Shown piece by piece: positions 10,201 through 20,821 of a stretch of DNA of 64,000 nucleotides. The DNA lies in assembly GCA_025267735.1 (NCBI GenBank), contig CM046303.1, forward strand, positions 45,521,380-45,585,379. Direction: 5' to 3'. This DNA comes from Mactra quadrangularis (taxonomy: Eukaryota > Mollusca > Bivalvia > Venerida > Mactridae). Below the pieces are notes generated by a model that saw nothing but the letters and a program-made list of their open reading frames with translations, ran no database searches and was not told the DNA's origin. The translations under genes were made by a program, and so were the position numbers. How positions within the stretch are numbered: the first letter of the stretch is position 1; every line of letters begins with the position of its first letter.

Positions 10201-12775
10201 TGACTGCTGACGTGGCTTTAAGGCCACAACAAATTGATCATATGTTCTATGGATTCGCTCGCACCTTAATTTTGATGGTTTTTACAAAAAAATATATTTT
10301 TATTTGCTCGCTCGCTCATAAAAATTTGGTCAAACCGCTATATAAAGCAACTGAATTAAGATTTTTTTTCTTTGCTCGCTCGCCCCATTTTTTTTCTGGA
10401 AAAATCCGTAGAACATATCATCAACTTGTTGTGGCCTAAGGTAGAATATCCATACTGACAATTTTAAATCATTTAATCATTTATCAGTCTATGAATTTAG
10501 GATATGGAAGTGGTTGTCTGAACAAATCATTTTAAAAGCAAGCACTTTATCTCATTTGCAGAATTTTGGTTGCCCAAAAGAAATTGTTGGTTGCCTGAAT
10601 TAAAAAGTGGTTGTCCCAAGGAACCCGACACCTTAGTAATGGAAAATGGTTGTTGAAAACTGGTTAGATTTGGCCTGTTGCTGTAAAAATATCCATTTAA
10701 GAGTTAAAATTGTGTTGTATAAGAAAAGCCCATCTAATAATAAAAAATAGGCTTTGACTAAGTACCATTGTTTTATGAACATGTTTTGATCCTTAGATTG
10801 TGAATGATTTATTTAAGTTATAGCTATCTTTGAGTGCTTTATTCTGAAGTTTCAATTTTGTATCCTCTAATTTGATAATAAATTAATGATAGACATGGCA
10901 GAAATATTAGCAACTACTTTTTCGGATTGAAGGAGTTTAAATTATTTATGCATGTCCAACTCGAAGATATAATGTGTTTTGCAGAAATAGAAAAAAAACA
11001 TGTTATTTTTGTGAGCTGTTTGTTAAACTTATTTGATAACATGCATATTTTGTAACATGCATTGCATTGTGTAATCAGATGTTTGCATGTCATGATATCC
11101 AGAATGGTTAATTCACCATTCTAGGTATGAATTATTGATAACTATATTTCAATTAAGAAATGAATTTCATGTAAATGTTGTTAATTAAATCATAAATACA
11201 TAGTCCAACTTACAATATGCTAATGCAGTCATGATCAAATGAACAACTATGGTATAAATTTCATATGTTAGACATTAGATGTCATCAGACATCTTGTCTG
11301 TTTTTATTGTGAATTTGTTTTCAAAATACATGAATGAAGTTGATTACTCATTTAAAAGTAAAAACATAATGTTATGTTGGGTAGTATAAGCCTCATTTCA
11401 ACATTTTCTGCTTAATTGGGATTAACAGTCTGCTTTATAACTATATGCATGTTTAGCCAACTTTACAATTTTATACAATAACCTCTGATCATTGGAATCA
11501 CCTTCAGGCAGGTGATCACTCAAAGTACCCATTTTCACCTGAGTAGAGTGGAACAATTGTAGGTAAATGTTTTGCTCAAGGAAATTAGTAGTGCCCATAG
11601 TTGTGTTTGAATCCGGGACCTCTCGATCTCTAAGTGTGATCATACCACTGGATTGCTGCTCCTAAGACATGTTGAGGTAGACAGGCACCCTACTTAAGTT
11701 CCTTGCACAAGACTAAACTTCTTGACAAAATATTTTATCTAAGTGCTTAGCTCATACCCTTGCCAGGGGCAGACAACTGCTTTTCTTGATATGCAGTTAG
11801 GTGTGAGAATGGTGGTTAAAAATATTTCATGACCAAACCCCATGAAGATATGGACTAAGCATTGAACTCATAGACCTTGGATTCTTAGTCCAAGGATATA
11901 CCCCATAATATGTGGGACATTAAAAATAGAATAATTAAAGGTAACAGAAGTATTGTTTGATGTTTTTGCATATATTGGTCATATGTAGCTTTATAGTTTT
12001 ATAGATTTGTCTCACAATATCTTTAACAACATTTATCTGAGTACCAAAATTAGTATGTAAAATATTAGAAGGCATATCTTTGTTTACAGGATCATGGTGT
12101 GGCATTTATGGAAACTAGTGCTAAAACTGGAATGAATGTGGAATTAGCATTTATGGCAATAGCAAGGTATGTAAACAGTTTATGGCAATATCTATGCGTG
12201 ATAACCTTAGCTGTTAGTGTTCTTTAAAACAACGTAATAGCAATAACAATTGTAGAGTCAATCACATACTCTCTAGTGTAATGAGTTGAATCCAAGGTTG
12301 GGTATTTTTAGTATTTGGGGAAGGGGCCTGGGGGCGTTCTTTATATAGAACACTTGGAGAAATTTTATCGCAATATCACAGATAGGGGAACAAAAAATCC
12401 AAAGTAAACTGTAAGTTTTAAGGAAATTTTAAGAGGGGAATGAATCTGTAAAAGGCTCCTGTTATATAAGGAAAATAAAACTGGTTAAATGTTTTTATTT
12501 CTGACATAAAATGCGCAGAAAATAATTATACATGTAGCTGTGAACGTTACTTTGTAAAGTTTAGCAAGTACTGGTGAAAGAAATGTTTTTTGCATCAGCC
12601 TTCATGAATGAAATGTGATAAAGTGTTTATAAATGGTGTAAAATCCTATAAAAAATCTGATTTCTCTATTTTCAGAGATTTAAAAATGAAGAAAACACGT
12701 CATCCAGCAGATCCTAAGTTTAATGTAGCAGAATATGTGGACAAAGAGAAGAAGACATCAGGGTGTTGTAGCTAG
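1225..12775 (+). CDS. RAB37: RAB26/RAB37-type small GTPase, 3' part of gene (4 exons)
   Basis: Spliced CDS join(1225-1277, 5258-5380, 12090-12166, 12676-12775), partial at the 5' end, giving about 116 C-terminal residues of a Rab protein of normally 210-230. Rab26/Rab37 proteins are membrane-anchored GTP switches of secretory granule and vesicle exocytosis (known for the family). Visible motifs are the switch II-distal strand LLLLYDVTNKASFDNIR, the guanine-specificity motif GNKAD, the ETSAK loop, and the C-terminus SGCCS, whose paired cysteines are the expected geranylgeranylation site. NKADM and TGMNVELAF fit RAB37 better than RAB26; invertebrates often have one gene for both. Phases at all three introns match and all sites are GT-AG. 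The exons with the P-loop and switch I/II (GxxxxGKT, WDTAGQ) were not found in 1-1224 and must lie left of the window. The gene is convergent with LIG1. Confidence 0.95.
1703..2086. mobile_element. MITE-like element with CAGGGCTCGAATT ends
   Basis: Left end cagggctcgaattaaac and right end gcttaaattcgagctctg are imperfect inverted repeats. Internal actcgc/gcgagt motifs recur in both orientations. The CAGGG start suggests a hAT-type element, but no target-site duplication is clear. The short ORF inside has no recognisable product. Confidence 0.55.
2181..2622. mobile_element. MITE, TAGTGCGTAAATATTGACC family, copy 1
   Basis: Inverted ends tagtgcgtaaatattgaccc and its complement at 2600-2622 (gggtcaatttttacgcacta). 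A second, shorter copy is at 22338-22596. The ends sit at TA dinucleotides. Confidence 0.75.
2623..2774. mobile_element. Short MITE with TTTCTCAACTGTC ends
   Basis: Ends tatagtccagtgtttctcaa and ttgagaaaaaacgaac are inverted, followed by ctgtcaa/ttgacag. It is related to the longer copies at 3389-3638, 24151-24399 and 52460-52708 but is internally shorter. It abuts the elements on both sides. Confidence 0.65.
2772..3303. mobile_element. MITE, TTTAGGATAACTTGAGAC family, interrupted copy
   Basis: Terminal inverted repeats begin tataggttgtttaggataac at both ends. An uninterrupted copy at 18026-18296 is 271 bp; this one is 532 bp because another element (about 3010-3266) sits inside it. The sequence on both sides of the insert matches the intact copy (ggtatcatt before, tattttgtct after). 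Confidence 0.85.
3010..3266 (+). mobile_element. Nested repeat, ATACCCCCGCTTCGAAGAAG family, copy 1
   Basis: It starts atacccccgcttcgaagaag and has gcgggggtat near its right side, followed by a hairpin gtgagcattagctcac. A second copy in the opposite orientation is at 50589-50845. Both contain the same reading-frame fragment (HSPMWCKAIS), but that frame belongs to the repeat and is not a recognised protein. Similar poly-C/GTCCGTCCG repeats are common in molluscs (from memory, unverified). Confidence 0.8.
3389..3638. mobile_element. MITE, TTTTTTCTCAACTGTC family (TA-flanked), copy 2
   Basis: Inverted ends ttttttctcaactgtcaaag and gacagttgagaaaaaataaa with a further inverted pair atttcatggtgactg/tcaccgtgaaat. 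It shares its full length with copies at 24151-24399 and 52460-52708. TA at the ends suggests a Tc1/mariner-type origin. Confidence 0.8.
3639..5257. other. RAB37 intron sequence without identified features
   Basis: AT-rich intron. I see no exon, RNA gene or repeat with defined ends here. Confidence 0.6.
5258..5380 (+). CDS. RAB37: RAB37 internal exon carrying the NKxD motif
   Basis: Exon of 123 nt, 41 codons, phase 0 at both ends, with acceptor gttttag and donor gtttgt. It starts AWLTEINEYAQ and contains MLLGNKADM, the G4 motif whose Asn and Asp recognise the guanine base, then the SEDGEKLAK helix typical of Rab26/37. Confidence 0.97.
6681..7262. repeat. Tandem repeat of ~160-bp unit, about 3.6 copies
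   Basis: Units begin near 6681, 6841, 7003 and 7162 with tatatgttccttattatcaa or a close variant. Each carries gacaaggttcataactcc and attatctccccttgaac-like segments. Divergence increases toward the last unit. It lies in the long RAB37 intron. Confidence 0.85.
8428..8664 (+). mobile_element. tRNA-headed SINE, family B, copy 1
   Basis: It starts ggagcagttgtccagtggta (A-box-like) and has the B-box-like gggttcaaaccc at 8478-8489. A body shared with the reverse copy at 11405-11664 follows (ccttgagcaagaaatttacc, atcacctgcctgaagg). It is SINE-like rather than a tRNA gene because the arms do not form a complete cloverleaf and a tail is attached. Confidence 0.75.
9650..9867. mobile_element. Double-hairpin foldback element with 8-bp duplication
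   Basis: Terminal inverted repeats of about 31 bp begin gttacaacccgttttgtaat at both ends (9650-9680 and 9837-9867). The element is flanked by the perfect direct repeat aaacctgt (9642-9649 and 9868-9875). Inside are a near-perfect palindrome 9732-9861 (65-bp arms, about 2 mismatches, no loop, centre 9796/9797) and a smaller hairpin at about 9655-9707. The 8-bp duplication fits hAT-like or other 8-bp-duplicating transposases; the family is not identified. Confidence 0.92.
10222..10436. mobile_element. PIF/Harbinger-type MITE, copy 1
   Basis: Ends ggccacaacaaattgatcat and atgatgatatgt-like inverted partner finishing cttgttgtggcc. The target-site duplication is TAA (10219-10221 and 10437-10439). 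Further copies at 43462-43686 and 47558-47781 also have TWA duplications, the hallmark of PIF/Harbinger insertions. The interior has T-rich and gctcgctcg blocks and no protein. Confidence 0.88.
11405..11664 (-). mobile_element. tRNA-headed SINE, family B, copy 2
   Basis: Reverse-orientation relative of 8428-8664: on this strand ggagcagcaatccagtggta leads to a B-box-like gattcaaaca and then ccttgagcaaaacatttacc and atcacctgcctgaagg. It is more diverged. Partial relatives are at about 22165-22330 and 25621-25710. Confidence 0.7.
12090..12166 (+). CDS. RAB37: RAB37 internal exon carrying the ETSAK motif
   Basis: Exon of 77 nt (25 codons plus AG), acceptor tttacag, donor gtatgt. It reads DHGVAFMETSAKTGMNVELA and continues FMAIA. 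ETSAK is the G5 loop. Its AG is completed by A at 12676 to make Arg. Confidence 0.97.
12676..12775 (+). CDS. RAB37: RAB37 terminal exon with prenylation signal
   Basis: Exon of 100 nt, acceptor attttcag. It codes for the hypervariable tail from DLKMKKTRHPADPKFNVAEY to the end KKTSGCCS followed by a TAG stop at 12773-12775. The CCS end is a Rab double-cysteine prenylation signature. The tail is basic, as expected for membrane targeting. Confidence 0.97.
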
Positions 12776-12970
12776 CAAACGTCATTATAGATCTATATTA
12801 TATATATATTATATGCTTGACATTGTACCCCAGTTGTTATAGTGTTTACAGAATGGATATTACAGTAAAAATGGGTTAAAACTTAAAACATAGTCTGTAA
12901 TATCATACACTTAGCTATAACATACCATTTTTTACTGTACAATGTATAGTTCAATACTTGGGTTACTATA

Positions 12971-13228
12971 CAGGGCTGTCAGATTTTACCGCAGATTTCA
13001 TCTGATTTTGGCTTAATTTAAACTTTCTTTGATCATTAGTAAATTGATTTTGATGAGATGAAAGCAACTTTTGTTATTAATGTAACAAAGGGATTTGAAA
13101 TGTGAAGTATATGGAAAAAATATTTCGTAATTTAATCCAATAAGAGTCAAGTTGGACCCAAATTGACCAGTTTTTCTGAAGTAGTTGATCTATTTAAGCT
13201 GATATCAAAATTCATTGTCGGCAGCCCT
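12971..13228. mobile_element. Possible hAT-type MITE with CAGGGCTG ends
   Basis: Ends cagggctgtcag and cggcagccctg are inverted and resemble the TAGGGCTG elements at 54840-55282 and 59477-59889. No matching target-site duplication is visible, so the element may be old. Confidence 0.5.
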
Positions 13229-13468
13229 GAGTGTACTCAGGTCATGAATTATCTGACTCTGTCTATCTAAGCTGAGTAATAGAAACAACTACATATATGG
13301 TGCCCTTCTAATGTCCTTGGACAAAATCCTGTTTAAAGGTAAACTTTGAACCTTGGAAAAAGAGTCTCTTTAGGGTTTTTCAAAATCAACATTATTGTCC
13401 ATCAACATGATTCAACCTATCTTACATGATAAAGCTGTAAATGCTGTAGAATTACCTAGGATATACAT

Positions 13469-13757
13469 GGGCAGATCCAGCAGGGGAGTCAGGGGGGGTC
13501 CGGACCCCCCCTTAGAATTTGGAAAATGTACCTGTCCATTGGTGTATTTCTTACCTGTAAGTCATTTTTAAGTAGCATGAAGCAATTTTTCTTGGTGCTT
13601 AACATAGATTTAATGGTTATGTAGTTTTTATTATCATTATGTTGCATTTTTTCTGTAAAATGTGTATAATGTGGTTGTGGTTCGAGGTTTGGACCCCCCC
13701 CCCCCCCCCCCTAGAAAAGTTTGGACCCCCCTAGAAAAATATCCTGGATCCGCCCCT
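13469..13757. mobile_element. Repeat with GGATCCGCCCC end and poly-C tract
   Basis: Left end gggcagatccagcagggg and right end ctggatccgcccctg are imperfect inverted repeats. It contains ggtccggaccccccc and an uninterrupted run of about 19 C near 13696. A short relic with the same gtctggatccccccc motif is at 60054-60073. Confidence 0.65.
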
Positions 13758-15524
13758 GATATGCAAGGTCAGGTTTGTCGCACAATTTAATTTGTCCAAA
13801 AACTTCAGAATGGCATTGTATATTGTGTGTAAAACATAACATTGTATTAGGTTATTTTTCTTCCGGACAACAAACACTGTATCTAAGGATGATAAATTTC
13901 TCTACCATCTCTTTATGTATGATTGTACTTCCATTTAATATAGTTTTTATGTTATCTGTATACCTTACACGTTGTCGAGGTATTTGTGATTTCAGTTCAA
14001 ACTATAAACTGAGTAATAACTAACTACTTACTGGTCAGGACATGCTTTTATTGCATAACTAATTGACTGACTAATCTGCAACTTGGTAAAATTATTTCCT
14101 AGGTGATTGTTTTTCGGAAAACAAGATCCCTGTGGAATTTTGTGTCTTGTTTACCCTTTTTACAAGGATCTTGTAAATCACTGAGAAACATGCTTTTTAA
14201 CTGTAGAAAATGGAAAATAATGACAAATTGCAAAGGCTCTGAGTTGACTTTGGTAGGAAATGTTCTTTTCAATGTTTTTTATCATGTCTACGACCATATA
14301 TTGAAATAAAATTCATACGTTACTTTAAAAGGACATCCCATGAATGAAATATGGTGCAAAATAAGATAAGATTTTGTATTTTATAAGTGTTTGTCGTTGT
14401 GTTATACATACACGAGTACAATGTATATAAACATTGATATTTCATATTGTGTTCTTTATGACGATTGTACATGTATGTGTATTAAATATGATAGTACTTG
14501 TATTAAATAATTTTATGATAGTACATGTTTTTTAAGTGTATAAAGCTGTAACTGGTGCATTATGACACAAAATATTAAAATGTGCTTATCATTATCACAT
14601 TGTTATGATCAGAATGGGAAGAAATTTTGTAAAGTGTGATTCATATGTACTGTGATTTAATACAAACACTTAACCATGAAATAAAAATAAGACACTGCTT
14701 AACAAAATAAGATCTTTGTTTAGAAAAACATAAAATATGCTACACATGTAAGATACAAAATACAAAAGTTATTTCAAGTTAGAATATTGCATGAACGAAT
14801 AAACCATAGGCTTCGATAAGCTATTGTCCAACAGAACAAAATGTGTGGTAAAGTCACAGTATATACACAGTGTGTATTTAATTATGTTTGTTTTGATTTA
14901 CAATGTAGACCATTTAAAATGTGTACTATTACTATTTAAATCAATTTTTTGTCCACTAATATATCATTAGATATAGCTTTATACAGTTGAAATGTGTAGT
15001 TTCCATTGTTGATTATATTTTAATGTGTTCAATATATATTACTAGTTTCCATGACGATGTACTGTTTAATGTTGTACATGCTGCTGGGTAAAAAGATAGA
15101 TTTATATTTCATCCATTAGTTGAAAACTATCGCTCTTATCTTCCCATTATATTTCATTTTTGCAAAAAGACATAACCCAAGCATTTTTTATGTAAATTTG
15201 CTTTTTCACATTTTTTTTTATTCAAGGCTACTATATTATTCTTGCCTCTTGAGACATCTGTCTGTCAGTGCTACTAGCCATGGACATAATTATATATATA
15301 TATCGTTAGGCAACCAGTCTGCATACAAATAATCAGTTCCTATTGGTAGAATGATGTTTATTTGAAATTATGGAAATTTGTCCTCTTTTACTGAAGAAAT
15401 TTCTCGTAATTAGATTAGAGTTTTATGGGAATAATATTTTTTCTAGGGGAATTATGCAACATATGTTCTACATTTATCAATGAAGCTTGAATACAATTGT
15501 TGAATCTTCAACAATATTGATGAT

Positions 15525-15597
15525 TCCGCACAAAACTAGTCTAAATTATTGGTAAATACTGAAGGATGTAGACTAGTTTTGCACTGATCCATTGATA
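15525..15597. mobile_element. Small hairpin repeat, AAAACTAGTCTA family, copy 1
   Basis: Arms gcacaaaactagtctaaatt and gtagactagttttgcac face each other across a short spacer. Related hairpins occur at 31847-31915 and, more diverged, 57821-57886. Each is only 65-75 bp long. Confidence 0.6.
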
Positions 15598-15893
15598 TAC
15601 ATGCAGTGGTTATATTTAGATTTTATAAATTTGGCTTTACAGAGAAGGTGTGTCCTCGTTAAACTTACGATATTTATAGTTTTCATTGATAGAAGCTAGC
15701 GTATGGAACATAAGAAATATCAAACATTAAAAAATACACATACACAGTCGAACAAAATTGAATTTAACAACTGATATGTCTGTGTATTATTTGTAATGGT
15801 ATATAGTTAATGTCTAACTTGTTTTGTCACCCTGTACTCTTTGTAATCTTTTGATAATTGTGTACCTACAAGACAAGTACACTTTAGTTTATA

Positions 15894-16134
15894 ATGCTGC
15901 TGTCCCATAATCATAAAAATAACCGTGAGGGCACCGTATTGGCATCATGCAATCAAGCTCGGCAAGTGCTCGTACGAACTCATGCGTACCCGTAGGTTCC
16001 AGTTATGGCTCTGTACCTGTGTGTTGTTTTGTGTCATGGGCGTACCGTCACCTTAAATCGCAAGGCTTCCCACGGCCTACGGCTGTCTGCACGTACGGGT
16101 CCGCAACAAGCCACGATTTTATGGGACTGAGGCA
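15894..16134. mobile_element. MITE with CAGTCCCATAAA ends, copy 1
   Basis: Ends gctgctgtcccataatcat and attttatgggactgaggc are inverted. The interior contains the palindrome-prone gtacgggt/acccgta segments and matches the element at 62539-62890 in reverse order. The ORF at 15947-16201 is a by-product of this repeat. Confidence 0.7.
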
Positions 16135-18025
16135 TAAGATATTATGTGGAGATTACTTATACCTGAATGCATGGATTCTCTCACTCTCAATAATTATGTA
16201 ATCAGTAGACTATTAAGAAAATATAAAACATTATTAGATTTCCATGATTTTTTCTTATTATAGACATTATTATCAACAGTTCTACATCTAGTTATAAAAG
16301 TGTCTATGGCTTTAATATGTCTTCAATAGTCTCCCTATATATTATAAACCCACACATTTGACCATCTTTCTTTTTATGTAATACATTATTTCTGATATAT
16401 TATATTAGATTATACTTAGTTTTTGTATGGTTTTTTCTCTCATTAATCTAATGACAAGTGTCTCTGGATCTCTAGCGTTGAGACTTTTTCTGGTTGTCTC
16501 TAATATAGAACCATTTCATGTAAAAAATGTATACATATGCTTTTCTTTAAAATACATCACTGGCCCGTATATGCTATACTTTTCTAATACATTTTTATGC
16601 TTATGCTATAATTTTAAAAAATAATTGCATGAATATACTAAAATTTTCAACAAAATTTATATGCATAATTGATACTTTACAAAATCTATTTTTGTGAATA
16701 GATGTTTGTTGAAGTTTACTATAATAGTTGAACTCTTTCAATCTGTTGTTATGCTGAAGAACTATGAGTATAAAATTTCAACAATTTGTTTCTCCTTGTT
16801 TTATTTTGAAATGCTTACATATAATGGTCATTCCTTGTTAAGTTGTGATTTTACTATATTTTGTTATGTTTACAGTCCTATTCATGGTTGTGTTATATTT
16901 AAGTGCTATTGTTTATTTTTTCATTATCACTCTTTAAGACCATACCATGAATGAAGTGTACTTTCTGATACATTAATTCAAAATGTTGTTTTAGCTGGTT
17001 ATACTGTGTGTCTCAGTTGTGATATGATGTCCCTTTTAACTTCATGAGTAAAATCATTAAAATGTGTAGCTATCCCACTACTTTGGCAAAAAAGTATTTG
17101 GGTTTCAATTTACTTTGTGAATTTTAATGTAGCCTCATAATGATTACCTAGTGTGTTAATTCTAAGTTATAGTTGAAGCAATTGTAGAATGGAAAGTTGG
17201 GATCTGTTTTTGTTTAAATGAAGTAAAAACAGGGTAAATTGAAATTTTGATATGGTTATTATTGAGAGATGGTATATAAGAGAGGTTGTGCTGTTGATGT
17301 AATGGTTATTAAAGTCATTTAAAGTCCAAAGATTTTCATTTTCAGTAATATTTCAATAATAACTATGTCTCAATCTGGGCTTTAAGTGCTCACTGGTGTG
17401 AGTTTGAGAAAGATGTGTTTGAAATCCTATTAAATCTGTTTATTTTGTGAAATCCTGATTGTTTATTTTCTTTCATGCTTTTACATATGTATTTTCTTTC
17501 ATGCTTTTTGGGAAATGTGTTATTTGATGAAAATAAATAAAAACATATTTTCTTTGTAATGACCATAAAATGTCAAAATTTTGTCATCTTATAAGATAGA
17601 TTGCATCATTTTAGTGGAGGAATGATATTGCATTATATTTGTGTAAAAATGTCTCTGACAGAACGTGAAAAAAGCATGGAAGAAAAAAAATACTTGTCAA
17701 TTTTGGAATAAGATATTTTTAGTTCAACATTTGAGCTTAGAAAATTAGTTTTTCACATGTGATTGTGCCACACTTGAAAACATGTTTTCTGGTCTCATTG
17801 ATGAAATAAAGATTACACCATTGTCGGGAATATCCTCTATATTATACAAGCTTATATAAATAATCCTCTTTAAGTCTTTCATTCTATATTCTAACAATGG
17901 CTCATTTCTGTATGTATTTTACATTGTATATTTAGCTTCATCTGTTTACATTTTCAAACATTGCTTAGCATTATTTCTATATTTTAAATGTATGTTTACA
18001 TTAACACTGTGTTATGCTGCTATGG
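16135..18025. other. AT-rich intergenic stretch, nothing identified
   Basis: No exon-like or repeat structure with boundaries could be supported. Only a short local duplication (attttctttcatgctttt, near 17463 and 17491) is visible. Confidence 0.55.
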
Positions 18026-18296
18026 TATAGCTCGTTTAGGATAACTTGAGACAAACGACTCAGTCTGTTTACATATTTGGGACTCAGGTATTTCATAAAA
18101 CAGGGAGGTCAGCTGATTTTGTGTATTGAAAGTATTAAACATGTCTAAATGCGTGGAACGTGTATTCTTGTACTAAATTGAATACATCAAAAACACACTA
18201 ATAATAGTCGATAATTACGTGTACTAAACTTTAATCCACCTGTGTATAAAAATGGTATCGTTGTATTTTGTCTCAAGTTATCCTAAACGAGCTATA
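18026..18296. mobile_element. MITE, TTTAGGATAACTTGAGAC family, intact copy
   Basis: Perfect 30-bp terminal inverted repeats starting tatagctcgtttaggataac. At 271 bp it is the intact reference for the interrupted copy at 2772-3303. Ends sit at TA. Confidence 0.88.
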
Positions 18297-18597
18297 GCCA
18301 TGTTATTTATTTCACATTCCATGAACAAGTTTATTGTCCTCATTGAACATTCCGAGCTTGATATTTTTGTCTAATTTTTAAATGAAGTATATTCATATAC
18401 ATCATTACATGTATTGTTTGTATAATTTCATGTATTCATTTTATTATTAATGGTGCATTAAACAAGTTGATATAAATGTTAGATAGATGTATAAGGTACT
18501 GTATTGCCATTGTACAATATTGGCTTAACTTTTATTTGTTTTCATAGAATGGTCACATGATATAGTCTGATATCTTTGACCTTATATGAGTCAACTT

Positions 18598-18836
18598 CAT
18601 TGATAGTGGTGTAAACATTAACCCCGCTGATTTAATTACTCAATATTTTGGTAAATAATCTGTGTACAAAAATGCAGGTATCTTTTCTATTGATGATGAG
18701 TAGAGACTTACTATAGTGTATGTAATTTAGTGTAATAACAGCAGGGGTAATGTAAGGGTTTATGTATGCACCTCTTACAGTTGAATAAGATTCAACAATA
18801 CATTTATGAAATTTCATGGGAATATTAAACTTTTTC
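18598..18836. mobile_element. MITE, ATTCAACTGTCAGTGG family, copy 1
   Basis: Left part gtaaacattaaccccgctga and right part atgtatgcacctcttacagt with ttgaataagattcaac. It belongs to a family with copies near 28813, 32548, 33450, 41100, 44683 and 46378. Confidence 0.55.
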
Positions 18837-18977
18837 AAACAAATTTAATGAAATTTTCATATTGCCAATAAACTGTTAATTTAAACACCCCTAGTAGCAA
18901 TCAGTTAGAAAATGCAATGGCCGGTCAATAAATGTAATAAATTCTACTGATACAAATATAAAACAGATACATTTAGA

Positions 18978-19555
18978 GTGACGTTACCTATGCTCGGTCA
19001 CTTTTATATCAAAATTGAAGAGGGTTAACAGTATTCTGTCAATTCATGTAAAATTGATACCGCAATATCGTCTACACGTTGACCTACTTCCGTTTACAGA
19101 AAAACAAGCATCTGACTATCCTGAATATTGGATAAAATCGGCGCGGAGTATTATGCCTAAAATACGGTATATTTGAAAACTTTCGGACCAGTGCTCGGTC
19201 ACCTTGTTTTACGTAAAATAGACTTAATATGTGAGATTTTTATTTTCAATTGATAGATTATTATAAAAATATTATAGATTTAAGTAAATCATAATATTTC
19301 TTGATTTATTATAATGATTATGTGAATAAGACAAGGCTGTTCAAATTCGATTTCTAGCGATAACAGCAGGTGCTGTCCGCATCTTTCGTCTGCAAAAACA
19401 GTCAAGCATTTCAATGATCATGATTTTGGGTTTTCTACGAGTGTTTGAAAGATAGCCCTAAAAATAGATACGAATCAAGAGGTTTCCATTTTTATTTTCT
19501 CAAATTTAGATGGGGTGACCGAGCATTGGTAGTGACTGAGCATAGAAAGTTGACT
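18978..19555. mobile_element. Foldback-like element with TGCTCGGTCAC motifs
   Basis: Ends agagtgacgttacctatgct and agcatagaaagttgactct are imperfect inverted repeats. The motif tgctcggtcac or its complement occurs near 18990, 19193, 19517 and (variant) 19540. Class is unknown. Confidence 0.5.
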
Positions 19556-20474
19556 CTATGTATTTGATAATGATGAGACACCGTTCCAAAAAACTACTTG
19601 TAGTGTCGTGAAACTGTAGTATAATGTTCATGCTCATTTCATGAATTTGTGGCTGAATGTCTGATTTAATTATAAAAAACTTGAGTATGTGTTCATGGTT
19701 TATGCCAGTAAACTTATAATTATATAATAATTTTTCATCTTGATACGCAATGTCAGTGTAACAGAGTATTTTTATCTTGGTTTGTTAAGACTGGCTTATT
19801 TCTGTGTTCAAACATCTACTATTAATTGAATTTAACATTTTGTGATATTATTGAGGTATATTTATGGAATATCCAGATCTGTTGTCTATCAAAAAGTTTA
19901 AATACTTATGTATTTGAAACCTCAAACTGATGTAAAGCTTATTTTGATCATAATATTTTATTATTTACTTGTATTAGAATCTCATTTGATTGCTTGCCTC
20001 AAGATATTGTTTTATTTAGTGTTACTGTAAATGATTTAATGATATATAAAAATACATGTATTCATTTATTTATTCTTATTGGTTTGTGATATTATGTTTT
20101 AGTTGACTTTGTTTGGGCTACTACATCTTTATTTATGCATTTTATGAAATAGCTAACAGTGGTCTTCGTTTAAAGTGGAATAAACTTTAGGCACTAGTTT
20201 GGATATGTAGGCATTTTATAACAAGCAAATCACAAGTGATTTTTATGTGGATCCAAACAATGCCTATAATGTATCATATGGTCCATGCTTTCCATTTTAT
20301 TATAGTTTAATTACGCATTATTATAGTCAATACTATTCAAATTATAATTTAAACTACATAACTACTTTCCTAGATTTTTCAACCTGTCGAAATATTAAAT
20401 TTCTTTGTTTATACATTAACTAAATTAATTTTCAATCGAAATTGCTATTAATATGGTTTCACTTCAGACCTTAA

Positions 20475-20821
20475 AGGTACTCATTCACAGATTTCAACTT
20501 AAATATCAGCTTTATCTGAAACTATCAAAATTGTATGGAAACAATTTTTGAAGCAGGAAATAAGTGGTTTGATAATGACAATTTAGTGCAATTTGACAAA
20601 CAACTACAAATGATGTGTTACAAGTAGTAAAAATCTACCCTGTATGTCACGTAATAGACACTTTTATTGCATTTTTTTTATACTTTTATTGTATATTTCC
20701 TGCAACCTATTGGTCAGTTTGTCTTAAAATATTAAGATTTATTTTTTTTACTCAATTACAGACTCTGAATGGTATTTTAGAAATATAGAAAAATCTTAAC
20801 CAAATATATGAACTAGTACCT
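20475..20821. mobile_element. piggyBac-type MITE (TTAA), copy 1
   Basis: Flanked by TTAA at 20471-20474 and 20822-20825. Left end aggtactcattcacagattt and right end gaactagtacct are inverted. Further copies are at 23536-23881 (TTAA both sides) and 30020-30355. TTAA specificity is the hallmark of piggyBac transposition. Confidence 0.82.

Larger units (their letters stand above)
12776..14700 (+). other. Presumed RAB37 3' UTR and downstream AT-rich sequence
   Basis: There is no further coding sequence after the RAB37 stop. The stretch is AT-rich and interrupted by two repeat elements (12971-13228 and 13469-13757). Candidate AATAAA polyadenylation signals lie at 14305-14310 and 14680-14685, the latter followed by a T-rich patch. 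Which one is used, and so where the UTR ends, cannot be decided from sequence. Confidence 0.35.

Noticed and set aside
10200..10439. ORF of 79 codons, repeated at 43407-43601 and on the reverse strand at 43556-43779
   Set aside because: It lies within or across the PIF/Harbinger-type MITE; the frame is inherited from the repeat and has no recognisable domain.
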